Shown here: piece by piece, positions 8,452-17,157 of the stretch
Layout of the letters: every line of letters begins with the position of its first letter
Position numbering within the stretch: the first letter of the stretch is position 1
Source of the DNA: an uncultured Mucilaginibacter sp.
Lineage (GTDB): Bacteria; Bacteroidota; Bacteroidia; Sphingobacteriales; Sphingobacteriaceae
DNA length: 64,000 nucleotides
Reading direction: 5' to 3'
Assembly (NCBI RefSeq): GCF_913773635.1
Contig: NZ_CAJYGQ010000008.1
Span: 186,001-250,000, forward strand
The notes under the pieces: generated by a model
The model's database searches: none
Told to the model about the DNA's origin: nothing
What the model saw: only the letters and a program-made list of their open reading frames with translations
Program-made: the position numbers and the translations under genes

Positions 8452-8524
8452 AACTTTTAAACCTGTTTTATAAGCCACATAAGTAAATTACCTTTTTATT
8501 GTTTGTAATGTAAACGGGCCTACT

Positions 8525-8560
8525 CTTATTTGGATTTGTTTTAAATAAGGAGTATGTTTG
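8525..8560 (+). promoter_or_regulatory. Candidate feoAB promoter with palindromic operator
   Basis: TTTG (8529-8532), a 20-bp spacer and TATGTTTG (8553-8560) match the Bacteroidota -33/-7 promoter. The inverted repeat CTTATTT (8525-8531) / AAATAAG (8543-8549), with an 11-bp spacer, occupies the promoter and would suit an iron-responsive repressor. The promoter would start transcription only a few bases before the ATG at 8572. Operator identity is inference. Confidence 0.4.
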
Positions 8561-8571
8561 CACATACATTT

Positions 8572-8790
8572 ATGAAGAAGCTTTCGGAACTTGAAGTAGG
8601 TAAAAAGGGTGTAATCAAAGAATTTACCGATTTAGAAATGTCGGTTAAGTTGATGGAAATGGGATGCCTTCCGGGTGAAGAAATTAAACTGGAACGCATA
8701 GCCCCACTGGGTGATCCCATTGCCGTTGCCGTTTCCGGCTACATGCTCAGCCTGCGCAAACAGGAAGCTTCAACCATTATTTTACAGTAG
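8572..8790 (+). CDS. feoA: Ferrous iron transport protein A
   Basis: Small cytosolic SH3-like protein that supports FeoB-mediated Fe(II) uptake. The 72-residue product starts MKKLSELEVGKKG and shows the family pattern LMEMGCLPGEEI and the turn APLGDPIAVAVSGYMLSLR. I prefer the ATG at 8572 to the in-frame ATG at 8554 because the earlier one lies inside the TATGTTTG promoter box and the FeoA domain begins right after MKK. feoB follows 8 nt after the stop. Confidence 0.92.
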   Translation: MKKLSELEVGKKGVIKEFTDLEMSVKLMEMGCLPGEEIKLERIAPLGDPIAVAVSGYMLSLRKQEASTIILQ

Positions 8791-8798
8791 TTATTGCA

Positions 8799-10910
8799 TT
8801 GAAGGCTGAGATAAGAGTTGCACTTGTTGGAAATCCTAATACCGGTAAATCAACCCTGTTTAACCTATTAACCGGACTAAACCAAAAAATTGGAAACTTT
8901 CCGGGTATAACGGTTGACAAAAAAACCGGCTTTAGCAGCCTGCCTGACGGCCGACGTGCCGAAATAATTGACCTTCCGGGCACTTATAGCCTATACCCTA
9001 AAAGTCGTGATGAATCTATAGTATTTTCTGTACTTGCCGATAAGGTTCACGAAACTCCCGATCTTATAGTTGTCATTGTTGATGCCTCTAACCTGAAAAG
9101 GAATTTGCTCCTGTACACGCAGGTTGCCGATCTTAAAATTCCGGTTATAGTTGCATTGAATATGATGGATATGGCCAAAAAAGACGGCATAACCATTAAT
9201 ATTGATAGCCTCTCAAAAAAATTAGGTGTGCCGGTAATCCCTATTTCTGCCCGCCGTAACGAGGGTATTGATAAGTTAAAAGAGGCCATATCATACGCTA
9301 ACAAGTTTGCACTTCAACAGCAAAGCATTGATGTTAAAGCCATTGCACCCCAACTGGTTGATGCCATTGGACAAGAAATGCAGTTGGAAAACCCTTACTA
9401 TGCATTACAACTTGCTCATCAGCATGAGCATTTATCTTTCTTAACTCCTGAGCAGAGCAGCCGCATTGAGGAATTGGAAGGCATTCATCAGTTTCATTCA
9501 CAACAGGCACAGGCGGCCGAAACCATAGCACGCTACAATTTTATCAATGATTTGCTTTACGATACGGTTAAAACCGAGCAAACAGCGCAGGAAGAGACCC
9601 TGAGCAACCGTATAGATAAAGTTTTAACACACCGTGTTTTTGGCTTTGTGATATTCTTTGGCATATTGCTTTTTATATTCCAGGCCATTTTTGCCTGGTC
9701 AGCATACCCTATGGACCTCATTGAATCCCTATTCATATGGATGCAGGAGGGTGTACACAAAATAATGCCGGCTGGCCCACTAACCGACTTACTCGCCGAC
9801 GGCGTTGTAGCCGGCTTGAGCGGGGTGTTGGTATTTATACCGCAAATTGCAATATTATTTGCCTTTATAGCTATTTTAGAAGATACCGGCTATATGGCCC
9901 GCGTTACGTTCATGATGGATAAGGTGATGCGCAAGGTGGGGCTAAACGGTAAATCAGTAGTTCCTTTAATTGGCGGCTTTGCTTGTGCTGTACCATCAAT
10001 AATGAGTACGCGCACCATTGAAAACTGGAAAGACCGTATGATTACCATTATGGTAACACCTTTGGTTGCCTGTTCAGCACGCTTACCCGTTTACACGCTG
10101 CTTATTGCCCTGGTGGTACCTAACCGCAATGTTTGGTGGATATTTAATTTACAGGGGCTGGCCTTAACGGGCATGTATGTGCTCAGTCTGGTTTCGGCTA
10201 TCGTTGTAGCATGGGTGATGAAGCACATTTTAAAAGCCCGTGAACGAGGTTACTTTATAATGGAGCTACCGGTTTACCGGATGCCGCGATGGAATAACGT
10301 TTTGCTTACGATGTATGACCGCGCTAAAACCTTCGTAATTGAAGCAGGCAAGGTAATTATAGCAGTATCAATTATATTATGGGTACTGGCATCTTATGGA
10401 CCGGGCGATAACTTTAAACAAATTGAAAAGAAATACAGCCAGCCACAGTATGGGCAAAAAATGAAGCCTACGGAAAGGGAGCACGCCATAGCATCAGAAA
10501 AACTGGAAAGCTCATACGCCGGTTACCTGGGGCATGTAATTGAACCGGTAATTAAGCCACTTGGCTTTGACTGGAAGATAGGTATTGCCATCATTACCTC
10601 CTTTGCTGCACGCGAAGTATTTGTGGGCACCATGGCCACCATTTACAGTGTAGACGGTGATCCTGAAGAGATACAGTCTGTAAAAGACAAATTGGGTACA
10701 GCCCGTAATACCGAAACCGGTCAGCTAACCTTTACCCCTGCTGTTTCATTTTCATTAATGATGTTTTATGCTTTTGCCATGCAATGTGCCAGTACCGTAG
10801 CCACCGTATACCGCGAAACTAAAAGCTGGCACTGGCCCGTTATACAATTTGTATACATGACCGGACTTGCATATGCGGCGAGTTTTATTACATATACGCT
10901 ATTGAAATAA
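8799..10910 (+). CDS. feoB: Ferrous iron transporter B
   Basis: Inner-membrane Fe(II) transporter with a cytosolic GTPase. The G domain shows G1 GNPNTGKS (11-18), G3 DLPG (58-61) and G4 NMMD (121-124), then a helical domain. The membrane part carries two gate-type regions, including GGFACAVPSIMSTRTIENWKDR and AAREVFVGTMATIYSV. The length of 703 is normal for Bacteroidota. The start is a TTG codon, since there is no ATG between the feoA stop and the G1 motif. It forms an operon with feoA and ends six bases before a convergent lipoprotein gene, with no obvious terminator between. Confidence 0.95.
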   Translation: MKAEIRVALVGNPNTGKSTLFNLLTGLNQKIGNFPGITVDKKTGFSSLPDGRRAEIIDLPGTYSLYPKSRDESIVFSVLADKVHETPDLIVVIVDASNLKRNLLLYTQVADLKIPVIVALNMMDMAKKDGITINIDSLSKKLGVPVIPISARRNEGIDKLKEAISYANKFALQQQSIDVKAIAPQLVDAIGQEMQLENPYYALQLAHQHEHLSFLTPEQSSRIEELEGIHQFHSQQAQAAETIARYNFINDLLYDTVKTEQTAQEETLSNRIDKVLTHRVFGFVIFFGILLFIFQAIFAWSAYPMDLIESLFIWMQEGVHKIMPAGPLTDLLADGVVAGLSGVLVFIPQIAILFAFIAILEDTGYMARVTFMMDKVMRKVGLNGKSVVPLIGGFACAVPSIMSTRTIENWKDRMITIMVTPLVACSARLPVYTLLIALVVPNRNVWWIFNLQGLALTGMYVLSLVSAIVVAWVMKHILKARERGYFIMELPVYRMPRWNNVLLTMYDRAKTFVIEAGKVIIAVSIILWVLASYGPGDNFKQIEKKYSQPQYGQKMKPTEREHAIASEKLESSYAGYLGHVIEPVIKPLGFDWKIGIAIITSFAAREVFVGTMATIYSVDGDPEEIQSVKDKLGTARNTETGQLTFTPAVSFSLMMFYAFAMQCASTVATVYRETKSWHWPVIQFVYMTGLAYAASFITYTLLK

Positions 10911-10916
10911 TGTAAT

Positions 10917-11744
10917 TTATGGCGTAAATAACTGGAGGCTTATCTCTGTCTTCTTGTTTTTAGAAAAAGTGATATTGGGTATATTCTTTTCTACAATAAC
11001 CACATTAACTGAATTATATGCCTTAACGTTAATGTTGATAGCAGCTCCTGTGTTACCTATGAGCGTAGAAAAATTTTTGTTCCTGACGCCAATATCGCTA
11101 TAACTTACATTAGTATTGTAAGACATTCCTGTAGGTATTATTTCCTGTCCACCACCAATATACTTGTAAATATTTTCGGGTTGCATAGATATACTTATTC
11201 TCGCAATATTAAAAGGTATGGCGTCCGTTATGGTAAGGCTGAGCATACCTAAAGCCCTTTCCAGTTTTATAGTTTGGGAAACATCCGCATTTTTAATTGA
11301 TATTGTTGTTAATGAAGTAAAAGTATCCTCCCATCCATTCGGAAAACCAAATCGATCTTTTGACAGATCATTGTTATCGATTAATAATATCTCTCCCTTT
11401 GATGCAGCGATGAAGACCTTATATTCCCCAACAGGTAACTCTTGAGATACGGTGCCAAAATCAGCCGTTGTTGAGGTTTGCTTTACAGATGATAACAATT
11501 TACCCTCTGCATTATATATGCGGTAATATATGTTTGTAACGTTAGAAGCCAGAGTATTGCCGGTAGCCAATACGTTTTTACCGAGATTAACATTTTGTAT
11601 AGCAGTAAAGCTACCCGCATTGTCATCTACTTTGATATTCAGCTTAAAGCTTTTATTAGCAATTACCTCCGGCTCATCTTCTTTGGCTTTAGAACAACCA
11701 AGCACGACAAATGACAGGAAAATCAGCAGTAAAATTTTATTCAT
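10917..11744 (-). CDS. Hypothetical lipoprotein, fimbrillin-accessory-like
   Basis: Lipoprotein of 275 residues with signal MNKILLLIFLSFVVLGC (Cys17). The mature part is beta-rich, with a YYRIYNAEGKLL segment, LPVGEYKVFIAASKG, and a second half (ALGMLSLTITD) that looks like a repeated immunoglobulin-like sandwich. This architecture recalls FimB/Mfa2-type fimbrillin-associated anchors, but I see no diagnostic motif and the assignment is weak. It is a single gene, convergent with feoB and divergent from the SprT-like gene. Confidence 0.6.
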   Translation of the reverse strand: MNKILLLIFLSFVVLGCSKAKEDEPEVIANKSFKLNIKVDDNAGSFTAIQNVNLGKNVLATGNTLASNVTNIYYRIYNAEGKLLSSVKQTSTTADFGTVSQELPVGEYKVFIAASKGEILLIDNNDLSKDRFGFPNGWEDTFTSLTTISIKNADVSQTIKLERALGMLSLTITDAIPFNIARISISMQPENIYKYIGGGQEIIPTGMSYNTNVSYSDIGVRNKNFSTLIGNTGAAININVKAYNSVNVVIVEKNIPNITFSKNKKTEISLQLFTP

Positions 11745-11862
11745 ATTGTATTAGAGTTGGCTATTAAGTTAAAAAAGCAAAGCCACTTAACAAATATTTG
11801 GAGCATAAAATTCTTGTGGCATCTATAACATTAATTACTGTTATATTAGCTTATAATTTAGT

Positions 11863-12477
11863 GTGGACAAGGTTAAAGTTTTAGAACGTTATCTTCCGGC
11901 AGGTGCTGCACCGCTTATAGCACGGTGGATTGACCATTTTAAATGCGAATTTAAAATATCACGTAACCGCAACAGCAAATTTGGTGATTATCGTCCGCCG
12001 TTTCAAGGTAAAGGGCATCGCATATCGGTAAATCATAATTTAAACCCTTATGCCTTTTTAGTTACTACAGTGCATGAGTTTGCACACCTTCATACCTGGA
12101 ATCAGCACAAAAACCTCATTAAACCGCATGGCAATGAATGGAAAGCAAACTTTAAAAAGATGATGCAGCCATTTTTTGAACAGCAGGTATTTCCATCCGA
12201 TGTTACCTTCGCCATAACGGCTTACTTAAATAACCCGGCCGCCTCCAGTTGTTCTGACCTCAACCTCTACCGTACGTTGAGGAAATATGACAACAATGCC
12301 GCAACAGTAACCACGATAGAAAAAATTCCATTAAAAGCCGTTTTTAAGATTAAGGACGGCAGGATATTCCGTAAAGAAGAACAACTTCGTAAACGTTTCA
12401 GATGTACAGAAATAAGCACTAAACGCATTTACCTGTTTAGCCCTGTAGCCGAGGTGGAGTTGGTTGATGTAGCTTAA
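11863..12477 (+). CDS. SprT-like zinc metalloprotease-fold protein
   Basis: Product of 204 residues with the zinc-protease signature HEFAH at 71-75 and a probable third ligand His89 in KPHGNEWK, matching the SprT-like domain, related to the eukaryotic SPRTN proteases for DNA-protein crosslinks. The bacterial function is not established. The basic C-terminal third resembles the C-terminal region of SprT proteins but lacks a clear four-cysteine zinc ribbon: only one Cys (in FRCTE) remains. The start is GTG at 11863. The 3' end overlaps the convergent reductase gene by 4 bp. Confidence 0.8.
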   Translation: MDKVKVLERYLPAGAAPLIARWIDHFKCEFKISRNRNSKFGDYRPPFQGKGHRISVNHNLNPYAFLVTTVHEFAHLHTWNQHKNLIKPHGNEWKANFKKMMQPFFEQQVFPSDVTFAITAYLNNPAASSCSDLNLYRTLRKYDNNAATVTTIEKIPLKAVFKIKDGRIFRKEEQLRKRFRCTEISTKRIYLFSPVAEVELVDVA

Positions 12478-13052
12478 AACATCCGTTCGTCTAACTCATC
12501 CAATTGAACATCAAGTGCGTTCGTATCAAAAAGTGGCTTGAGTACATAAATAAGCTGTATCAAACCGCTGCTGTAAGTAATTGAATCTTTTAAAAGCAGC
12601 TCAACACGATTTTTTAAACCCTCAAATAAAGGCTTCCCACTTCCTAAAATCACCGGGTGTACCGATAGCTGCATTTCGCTTATCCAGCGTTTGTCTAAAA
12701 AGTATTTTACCACTTTTGCACCTCCATATAACCAAATGTTATCACCCTCACCGTTAATTACCGACTGCACTTTAGTATCTATATCTACACTACCAATAAC
12801 TTCCACATTGGGGTGCGCCGCCGCTTTCATCGTATCAGAAAAAACATAAATTTTTTTGATACCCGGAAAGTATTCGTCTTCTTTGCCTGCAAACAACTCG
12901 TAGCTTTTACGGCCAACAAAAACAGCATCTGTTTGGGCGGCAAAACTGCTTAACCCATAATCCTGATCGGTAAAACACCAGTCGTACTCACCTTCGGGTC
13001 CCTCTATATAGCCATCAAGGCTTACAGCCAGGTTTAATATTACTTTTCTCAT
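12474..13052 (-). CDS. RibD C-terminal / dihydrofolate-reductase-like protein
   Basis: Cytosolic NAD(P)H-binding reductase fold of the RibD_C family. The N-terminal NLAVSLDGYIEGPEGEYDW is characteristic of YyaP/YwjB-type proteins, and WLYGGAKVVKYFLDKRWISEMQLSVHPVILGSG gives the cofactor site and last core strands. Many members have no assigned substrate, and there are no riboflavin genes around. The start codon overlaps the stop of lutB by 4 nt (ATGA type), so it is translationally coupled to lutB. Confidence 0.85.
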   Translation of the reverse strand: MRKVILNLAVSLDGYIEGPEGEYDWCFTDQDYGLSSFAAQTDAVFVGRKSYELFAGKEDEYFPGIKKIYVFSDTMKAAAHPNVEVIGSVDIDTKVQSVINGEGDNIWLYGGAKVVKYFLDKRWISEMQLSVHPVILGSGKPLFEGLKNRVELLLKDSITYSSGLIQLIYVLKPLFDTNALDVQLDELDERMF

Positions 13053-14443
13053 TTGTCTTTGTCGGGTGATTCCTGTTCTTCTTTCCAGCGTTGTGCAAAT
13101 GATTTTTCAGCTACTTCGGGCATTGCCCTGTATTTACCCCACGACTTTTTGAAAAACGTACGCAGCATAAAGTTCTTCACCTTGCCGCCAAAAAAATCGG
13201 TGAGCTTACGGCTCATCATCGCTTTTTTCCAGGCTGTCCAGCCCCATTGTTCGGGCTTACTTACTACGCCTTCCTTAACTGCATCGCGGCGGTTTAGCAA
13301 CAGCATCTTATGTATATCAATTTTGACCGGGCAAACCTCTGTGCACCTTCCGCATAAGCTTGATGCGTAGCTTAAATGCTTAAACTCTTCCATCCCACGC
13401 ATATGCGGCGTAATTACCGACCCTATAGGCCCACTGTACGTTGTGCTATAAGTATAGCCACCAACGTTTTGATACACCGGACAGGCATTTAAGCAAGCAC
13501 CACAGCGAATGCAGTACAAACCCTGACGTTGATCTTTTTGCGCCAACAAATCAGTGCGGCCATTATCAAGCAGGATAACGTACATCTCTTCGGGGCCATC
13601 CGTTTCGGTTGGTTGGCGCGGACCTGTTAAAATGGTATTGTAAACAGTAAGATTTTGCCCTGTGCCGTGTGTGGCAAGCATAGGCCAAAACAAGTCAAGA
13701 TCAGCTATTGTAGGTATAATTTTTTCGATACCAACTACGGCTATATGCACTTTAGGGAAAGTTGTGGTAAGGCGTGTATTACCTTCATTTTCGCTCACAG
13801 CTATACTACCGCTATCTGCTATTAGGAAATTCGCGCCTGTTATACCGGCATCAGCCTGCAAATACTTTTCACGCAGTAATTCTCGAGCTTTGGCGGTAAG
13901 CTGCTCGGGAGTTGAATCAATAGGCGTACCAAATTTTTCATGAAACAGCTTTGCTATATCTTCTTTGGAGAGATGCATAGCGGGCGTTACAATATGATAT
14001 GGCTTTTGCCCCAGCAATTGTACAATGTATTCGCCTAAATCAGTTTCAAGAGATTCGATGTTATTTTCTTGCAGAAATTCATTTAAGTGAATTTCTTCGG
14101 TTGCCATAGTTTTCGACTTAACTATGCGCTTAGCTCCAATTCTTTGCAATATAGCCAGTATTTCCTGCTGAGCTTCATGCACGTCATTAGCCCAAATAAC
14201 CTTACCTCCCCTACGCTGAAAATTAGCTTCAAATTCGGGCAAAAACTTATCAAGGTTTTCCATTACACGCCATTTTATAACGTGTCCTTTACGCTTGGCA
14301 GCTTCTATATTGGCAAGCCGCGCTGTACCACGTGCAACTGAGGTATGGTAGCGCCCCATGTTGAAGTTTATAATGCGGCGATGATCGCGGTCAAAAACCT
14401 TCTCCTCCGAATCGGTCAAAAATTTGGCAGCAGTATCTCCCAT
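13049..14443 (-). CDS. lutB: Lactate utilization iron-sulfur protein LutB
   Basis: LUD-domain iron-sulfur protein of the LutABC L-lactate oxidation system. An N-terminal LUD domain (about 60-300) precedes two ferredoxin-like cysteine clusters: CIRCGACLNACP (Cys311, 314, 317, 321) and CGRCTEVCP (Cys364, 367, 371), each for a [4Fe-4S] centre. The length of 464 fits LutB/YkgF. The usual partners lutA and lutC are not adjacent; instead it is coupled to the RibD-type reductase gene. lutA/lutC may lie elsewhere in the genome (inference). Confidence 0.9.
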   Translation of the reverse strand: MGDTAAKFLTDSEEKVFDRDHRRIINFNMGRYHTSVARGTARLANIEAAKRKGHVIKWRVMENLDKFLPEFEANFQRRGGKVIWANDVHEAQQEILAILQRIGAKRIVKSKTMATEEIHLNEFLQENNIESLETDLGEYIVQLLGQKPYHIVTPAMHLSKEDIAKLFHEKFGTPIDSTPEQLTAKARELLREKYLQADAGITGANFLIADSGSIAVSENEGNTRLTTTFPKVHIAVVGIEKIIPTIADLDLFWPMLATHGTGQNLTVYNTILTGPRQPTETDGPEEMYVILLDNGRTDLLAQKDQRQGLYCIRCGACLNACPVYQNVGGYTYSTTYSGPIGSVITPHMRGMEEFKHLSYASSLCGRCTEVCPVKIDIHKMLLLNRRDAVKEGVVSKPEQWGWTAWKKAMMSRKLTDFFGGKVKNFMLRTFFKKSWGKYRAMPEVAEKSFAQRWKEEQESPDKDK

Positions 14444-14616
14444 AAAGGCGAAAATAGTATTTTTTTAATATTGATAATAGCAGGGCCAAGGTTCATCCCT
14501 TGTGAGTACGCCTTAATAGCCTTCTAACGTTAACAATAAAATCTACTGTTTAGTGAGGCCTGAGCCTAATTATGCTACGAACAATCAAATTCAGCAGCAA
14601 TTGTGTTTAACAAAAA

Positions 14617-14647
14617 AAGCGCCGTGAGGGTTTCCTCAACGGCGCTT
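14617..14647 (-). terminator. Terminator of the M28 peptidase gene
   Basis: AAGCGCCGT (14617-14625) pairs with ACGGCGCTT (14639-14647), and GAGG/CCTC extend the stem across a single bulged A; an A run at 14612-14618 gives the U tract on the minus strand. It lies about 20 bp past the peptidase stop codon. Confidence 0.75.
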
Positions 14648-14667
14648 ATGTTTTCAACAATTATATT

Positions 14668-16188
14668 TTAGTTACGGTTGGCGGGCATGTCGTTTGTAAC
14701 GTCCACTACCGGGCGTTCATCACGGTTTGCCAGTTCCCAACCGGTGTAAAACACTAATTGGGTACGCTTAACCAACAACGGAAAGTCAATTTTACTTACT
14801 TCGTCACTCACACGGTGGTAATCTTCATGAACTCCGTCAAAGTAAAATACAATTGGCACATTGTGCTTAGCAAAATTATAATGATCTGAACGGTAATAAA
14901 TACGCTCAGGATCTTTAGGATCATTGTACTTGTAATCTACAGCCAACTTGGTATAAGTATTATTAGCGTTTTCACTTATTTTATGTAAGGTGGTGCTCAG
15001 CTTATCTGAACCGATTAGGTAGCAATAGTCAGGCGAATCTTTGTGAGCCGGGTCGCGGCGGCCAATCATATCAATATTTAAATCGGTAATGGTATTAGCC
15101 ATTGGGAATACCGGATTTTGCGAGTAGTATTCAGAACCAAGCAAACCTTTTTCTTCACCTACGTTACCTAAAAATAAAATGGTACGGCGAGGGCCTTTAC
15201 CATCTTTTTTTGCTTTCATAAATGCAGTTGCAATCTCAAGTATACCAACCGTACCTGAACCGTCATCATCAGCACCGTTATTAATGCGATCGCCGGGAGT
15301 TCCTTCGGGTTCCATTCCAATGTGATCATAATGAGCAGAAAACACCAGTACTTCCTCTTTTAACTTAGGGTCAGAACCCGGTATCATTGCTACAATATCA
15401 ACCGCTTTAGCATCGGTTACCGTGGTTGCATAAGCTGCCTCTACACTTGCCTTAACGGTTTGAACTGCAGGTGCACCTTTTAACTGTTCGTAGCTTTTAC
15501 CGCTTGCTTTCAGTAAATTATCGGCAACGGCGTTGCTTATCATTAATATAGGAGCACGATCGGCAACCGGACGTGGTGTAGCTGACTTTAACGTCATACG
15601 ACCGTTGTTAGCTATAATTGGGTTAACTTTGCCTACGCCTAACACTAACGCAGCTTTCTTTGCCATTAAAGCTACCGCCACACGGTTAAACGCACCACGC
15701 GCAGGCGCCTCGGCACCCGGCTTAGGCTCAGTTATAACCAATACCGCTTTACCTTCTACGTTAGCATCCTTCAACTCGGCCTCTGAACCATACCCCACAA
15801 ATACAACTTCCTGTGCGCTAATGGTTTTTACGCCTGAACCGCCTAAAACAGAAAAGTCTTTACCCTGTGTAAGCTTAGTGCCGTTCACCGTAATTGAGTT
15901 AACCGAAAAACTGGTTACAGATAAAGGCACGTCTAAAAAGTATGAACCTTTATTTGCTGGTAGTAAACCTAATTTTTGGTATTCGCCGGCCAGGTACTTA
16001 GCTGCCTTGTCGGCTCCGGGTTTACCTGTTTCGCGGCCTTCCATTTCATCAGATGCTACGATAGTTAAATGCTTTTTCGCATTCTCAACGGTAATGTATT
16101 TAGCATACTTCACCGCAGTTGCATTTTGCTGGGCACATGCCCCCAGCGCTACAGCCAAGGCAGCGCCGCATAGTATAACTCTTTTCAT
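14668..16188 (-). CDS. M28-family zinc aminopeptidase, lipoprotein
   Basis: Exported zinc metallopeptidase of about 506 residues. The ATG at 16188 gives MKRVILCGAALAVALGAC, a lipoprotein signal (Cys18); a longer frame upstream would add an implausible aromatic extension. A PA-like insert covers about 110-260. The catalytic core carries the M28 zinc-ligand set: the His and Asp of SAHYDHIG, the Asp of NNGADDDGSGT, the Glu pair in GEEKGLLGSEYY, the Asp of NIDMIGRRD and the His of SDHYNFAKH. It probably degrades peptides in the periplasm. The PH-domain gene is just upstream on the same strand. Confidence 0.9.
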   Translation of the reverse strand: MKRVILCGAALAVALGACAQQNATAVKYAKYITVENAKKHLTIVASDEMEGRETGKPGADKAAKYLAGEYQKLGLLPANKGSYFLDVPLSVTSFSVNSITVNGTKLTQGKDFSVLGGSGVKTISAQEVVFVGYGSEAELKDANVEGKAVLVITEPKPGAEAPARGAFNRVAVALMAKKAALVLGVGKVNPIIANNGRMTLKSATPRPVADRAPILMISNAVADNLLKASGKSYEQLKGAPAVQTVKASVEAAYATTVTDAKAVDIVAMIPGSDPKLKEEVLVFSAHYDHIGMEPEGTPGDRINNGADDDGSGTVGILEIATAFMKAKKDGKGPRRTILFLGNVGEEKGLLGSEYYSQNPVFPMANTITDLNIDMIGRRDPAHKDSPDYCYLIGSDKLSTTLHKISENANNTYTKLAVDYKYNDPKDPERIYYRSDHYNFAKHNVPIVFYFDGVHEDYHRVSDEVSKIDFPLLVKRTQLVFYTGWELANRDERPVVDVTNDMPANRN

Positions 16189-16233
16189 TTGAGTAAAGGT
16201 GTAATAGTAAAAGTAAGTTGAGAAGAACATGGC

Positions 16234-16683
16234 TTAATATCCAGCATTATTGATTATCATATCACTTATCAGTGAGTCAGATTCGCCTTTAAATTTCCTT
16301 ATTTCGTCGCGCAGATAGGCACTGTTTTTTATTCCTTCAATTAGCACAACATGTTCTGTTAAATCGCCTACGGTAAATAGTTGCAGGTTTGCAATACCTA
16401 CCAATCTTTGTATCAACGGCTCAACAATCCGGGTGTCTATCACTTTGTGTATAGCCATTTCATTTGTTATCCTGTTCCAAACGCCGCGGCTAATAATAAT
16501 TCGTTGTGTGGTGATTTGAAATTTGGTTGAAGCGGTTTTAATATATGCCCAAATAGCTATAAATATCGGGAACACCAACCAAATGAATAAAAAGCATAAT
16601 ATGTAAGTTCCCAAATTCATTAATTGAGATGGCTTGCCTTCCCATATAACGGTTTCAGCTGACTCGTTTTGATTTTTCATCAT
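16234..16683 (-). CDS. Bacterial PH-domain (YdbS-like) membrane protein
   Basis: Product of 149 residues with two adjacent hydrophobic helices (about 23-55) followed by a bPH2 domain (about 57-140), recognisable from FQITTQRIIISRGVWNRITNEMAIHKVIDTRI. Such proteins are small membrane-anchored PH-like modules of unknown function. Two ATG codons (16683 and 16680) are possible starts. It lies 9 bp downstream of rpiB and 45 bp upstream of the M28 peptidase start, consistent with one transcript. Confidence 0.8.
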   Translation of the reverse strand: MMKNQNESAETVIWEGKPSQLMNLGTYILCFLFIWLVFPIFIAIWAYIKTASTKFQITTQRIIISRGVWNRITNEMAIHKVIDTRIVEPLIQRLVGIANLQLFTVGDLTEHVVLIEGIKNSAYLRDEIRKFKGESDSLISDMIINNAGY

Positions 16684-16692
16684 TCAAACAAC

Positions 16693-17127
16693 TTAACAAG
16701 ACATTTTAGCAACGCGGTTAGCATGACGTCCACCTTCAAATTCGGTTGACAGGAACAATTCAACTATCTGTTTTGCATCTTCCAACGATATAAAACGCTC
16801 AGGTATACAAACTATGTTTGCATTATTGTGCTGGCGGGCTAACGAAGCCAACTCAGGTAACCAGCATATTGCTGCACGTATTCCTTGATGCTTGTTAGCT
16901 GTAATAGCAACGCCGTTGGCACTGCCACAAACCAAAATACCAAAATCAAACTCGCCTTTTTCAACTGAAGATGCCACCGGATGAGCAAAATCAGGATAAT
17001 CAGTTGATTCGGTTGAATAGGTACCAAAATCCTTTACAATGCTTTGCGGTAACCACTGCAACAGTTCTTGTTTGTAGTTAAACCCGGCATGATCAGACCC
17101 TATAGCTATTTTAAGTTCTTTGTTCAT
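16693..17127 (-). CDS. rpiB: Ribose-5-phosphate isomerase B
   Basis: Cytosolic isomerase interconverting ribose 5-phosphate and ribulose 5-phosphate in the pentose phosphate pathway. SDHAGF is at 11-16, the catalytic Cys67 is in CGSANGVAITANKH, and DYPDFAHPV and the HNNANIVCIPERF segment complete the RpiB signature. The length of 144 is typical. It lies 30 bp downstream of tatC on the same strand. Confidence 0.95.
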   Translation of the reverse strand: MNKELKIAIGSDHAGFNYKQELLQWLPQSIVKDFGTYSTESTDYPDFAHPVASSVEKGEFDFGILVCGSANGVAITANKHQGIRAAICWLPELASLARQHNNANIVCIPERFISLEDAKQIVELFLSTEFEGGRHANRVAKMSC

Positions 17128-17157
17128 TACTGTGAATTTGATAAAGTTTGTTTTATG

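Noticed and set aside
15533..16192. Long open frame on the plus strand, antisense to the M28 peptidase
   Set aside because: It is a codon-bias shadow: low complexity, no family features, and the opposite strand has a full peptidase with zinc ligands.
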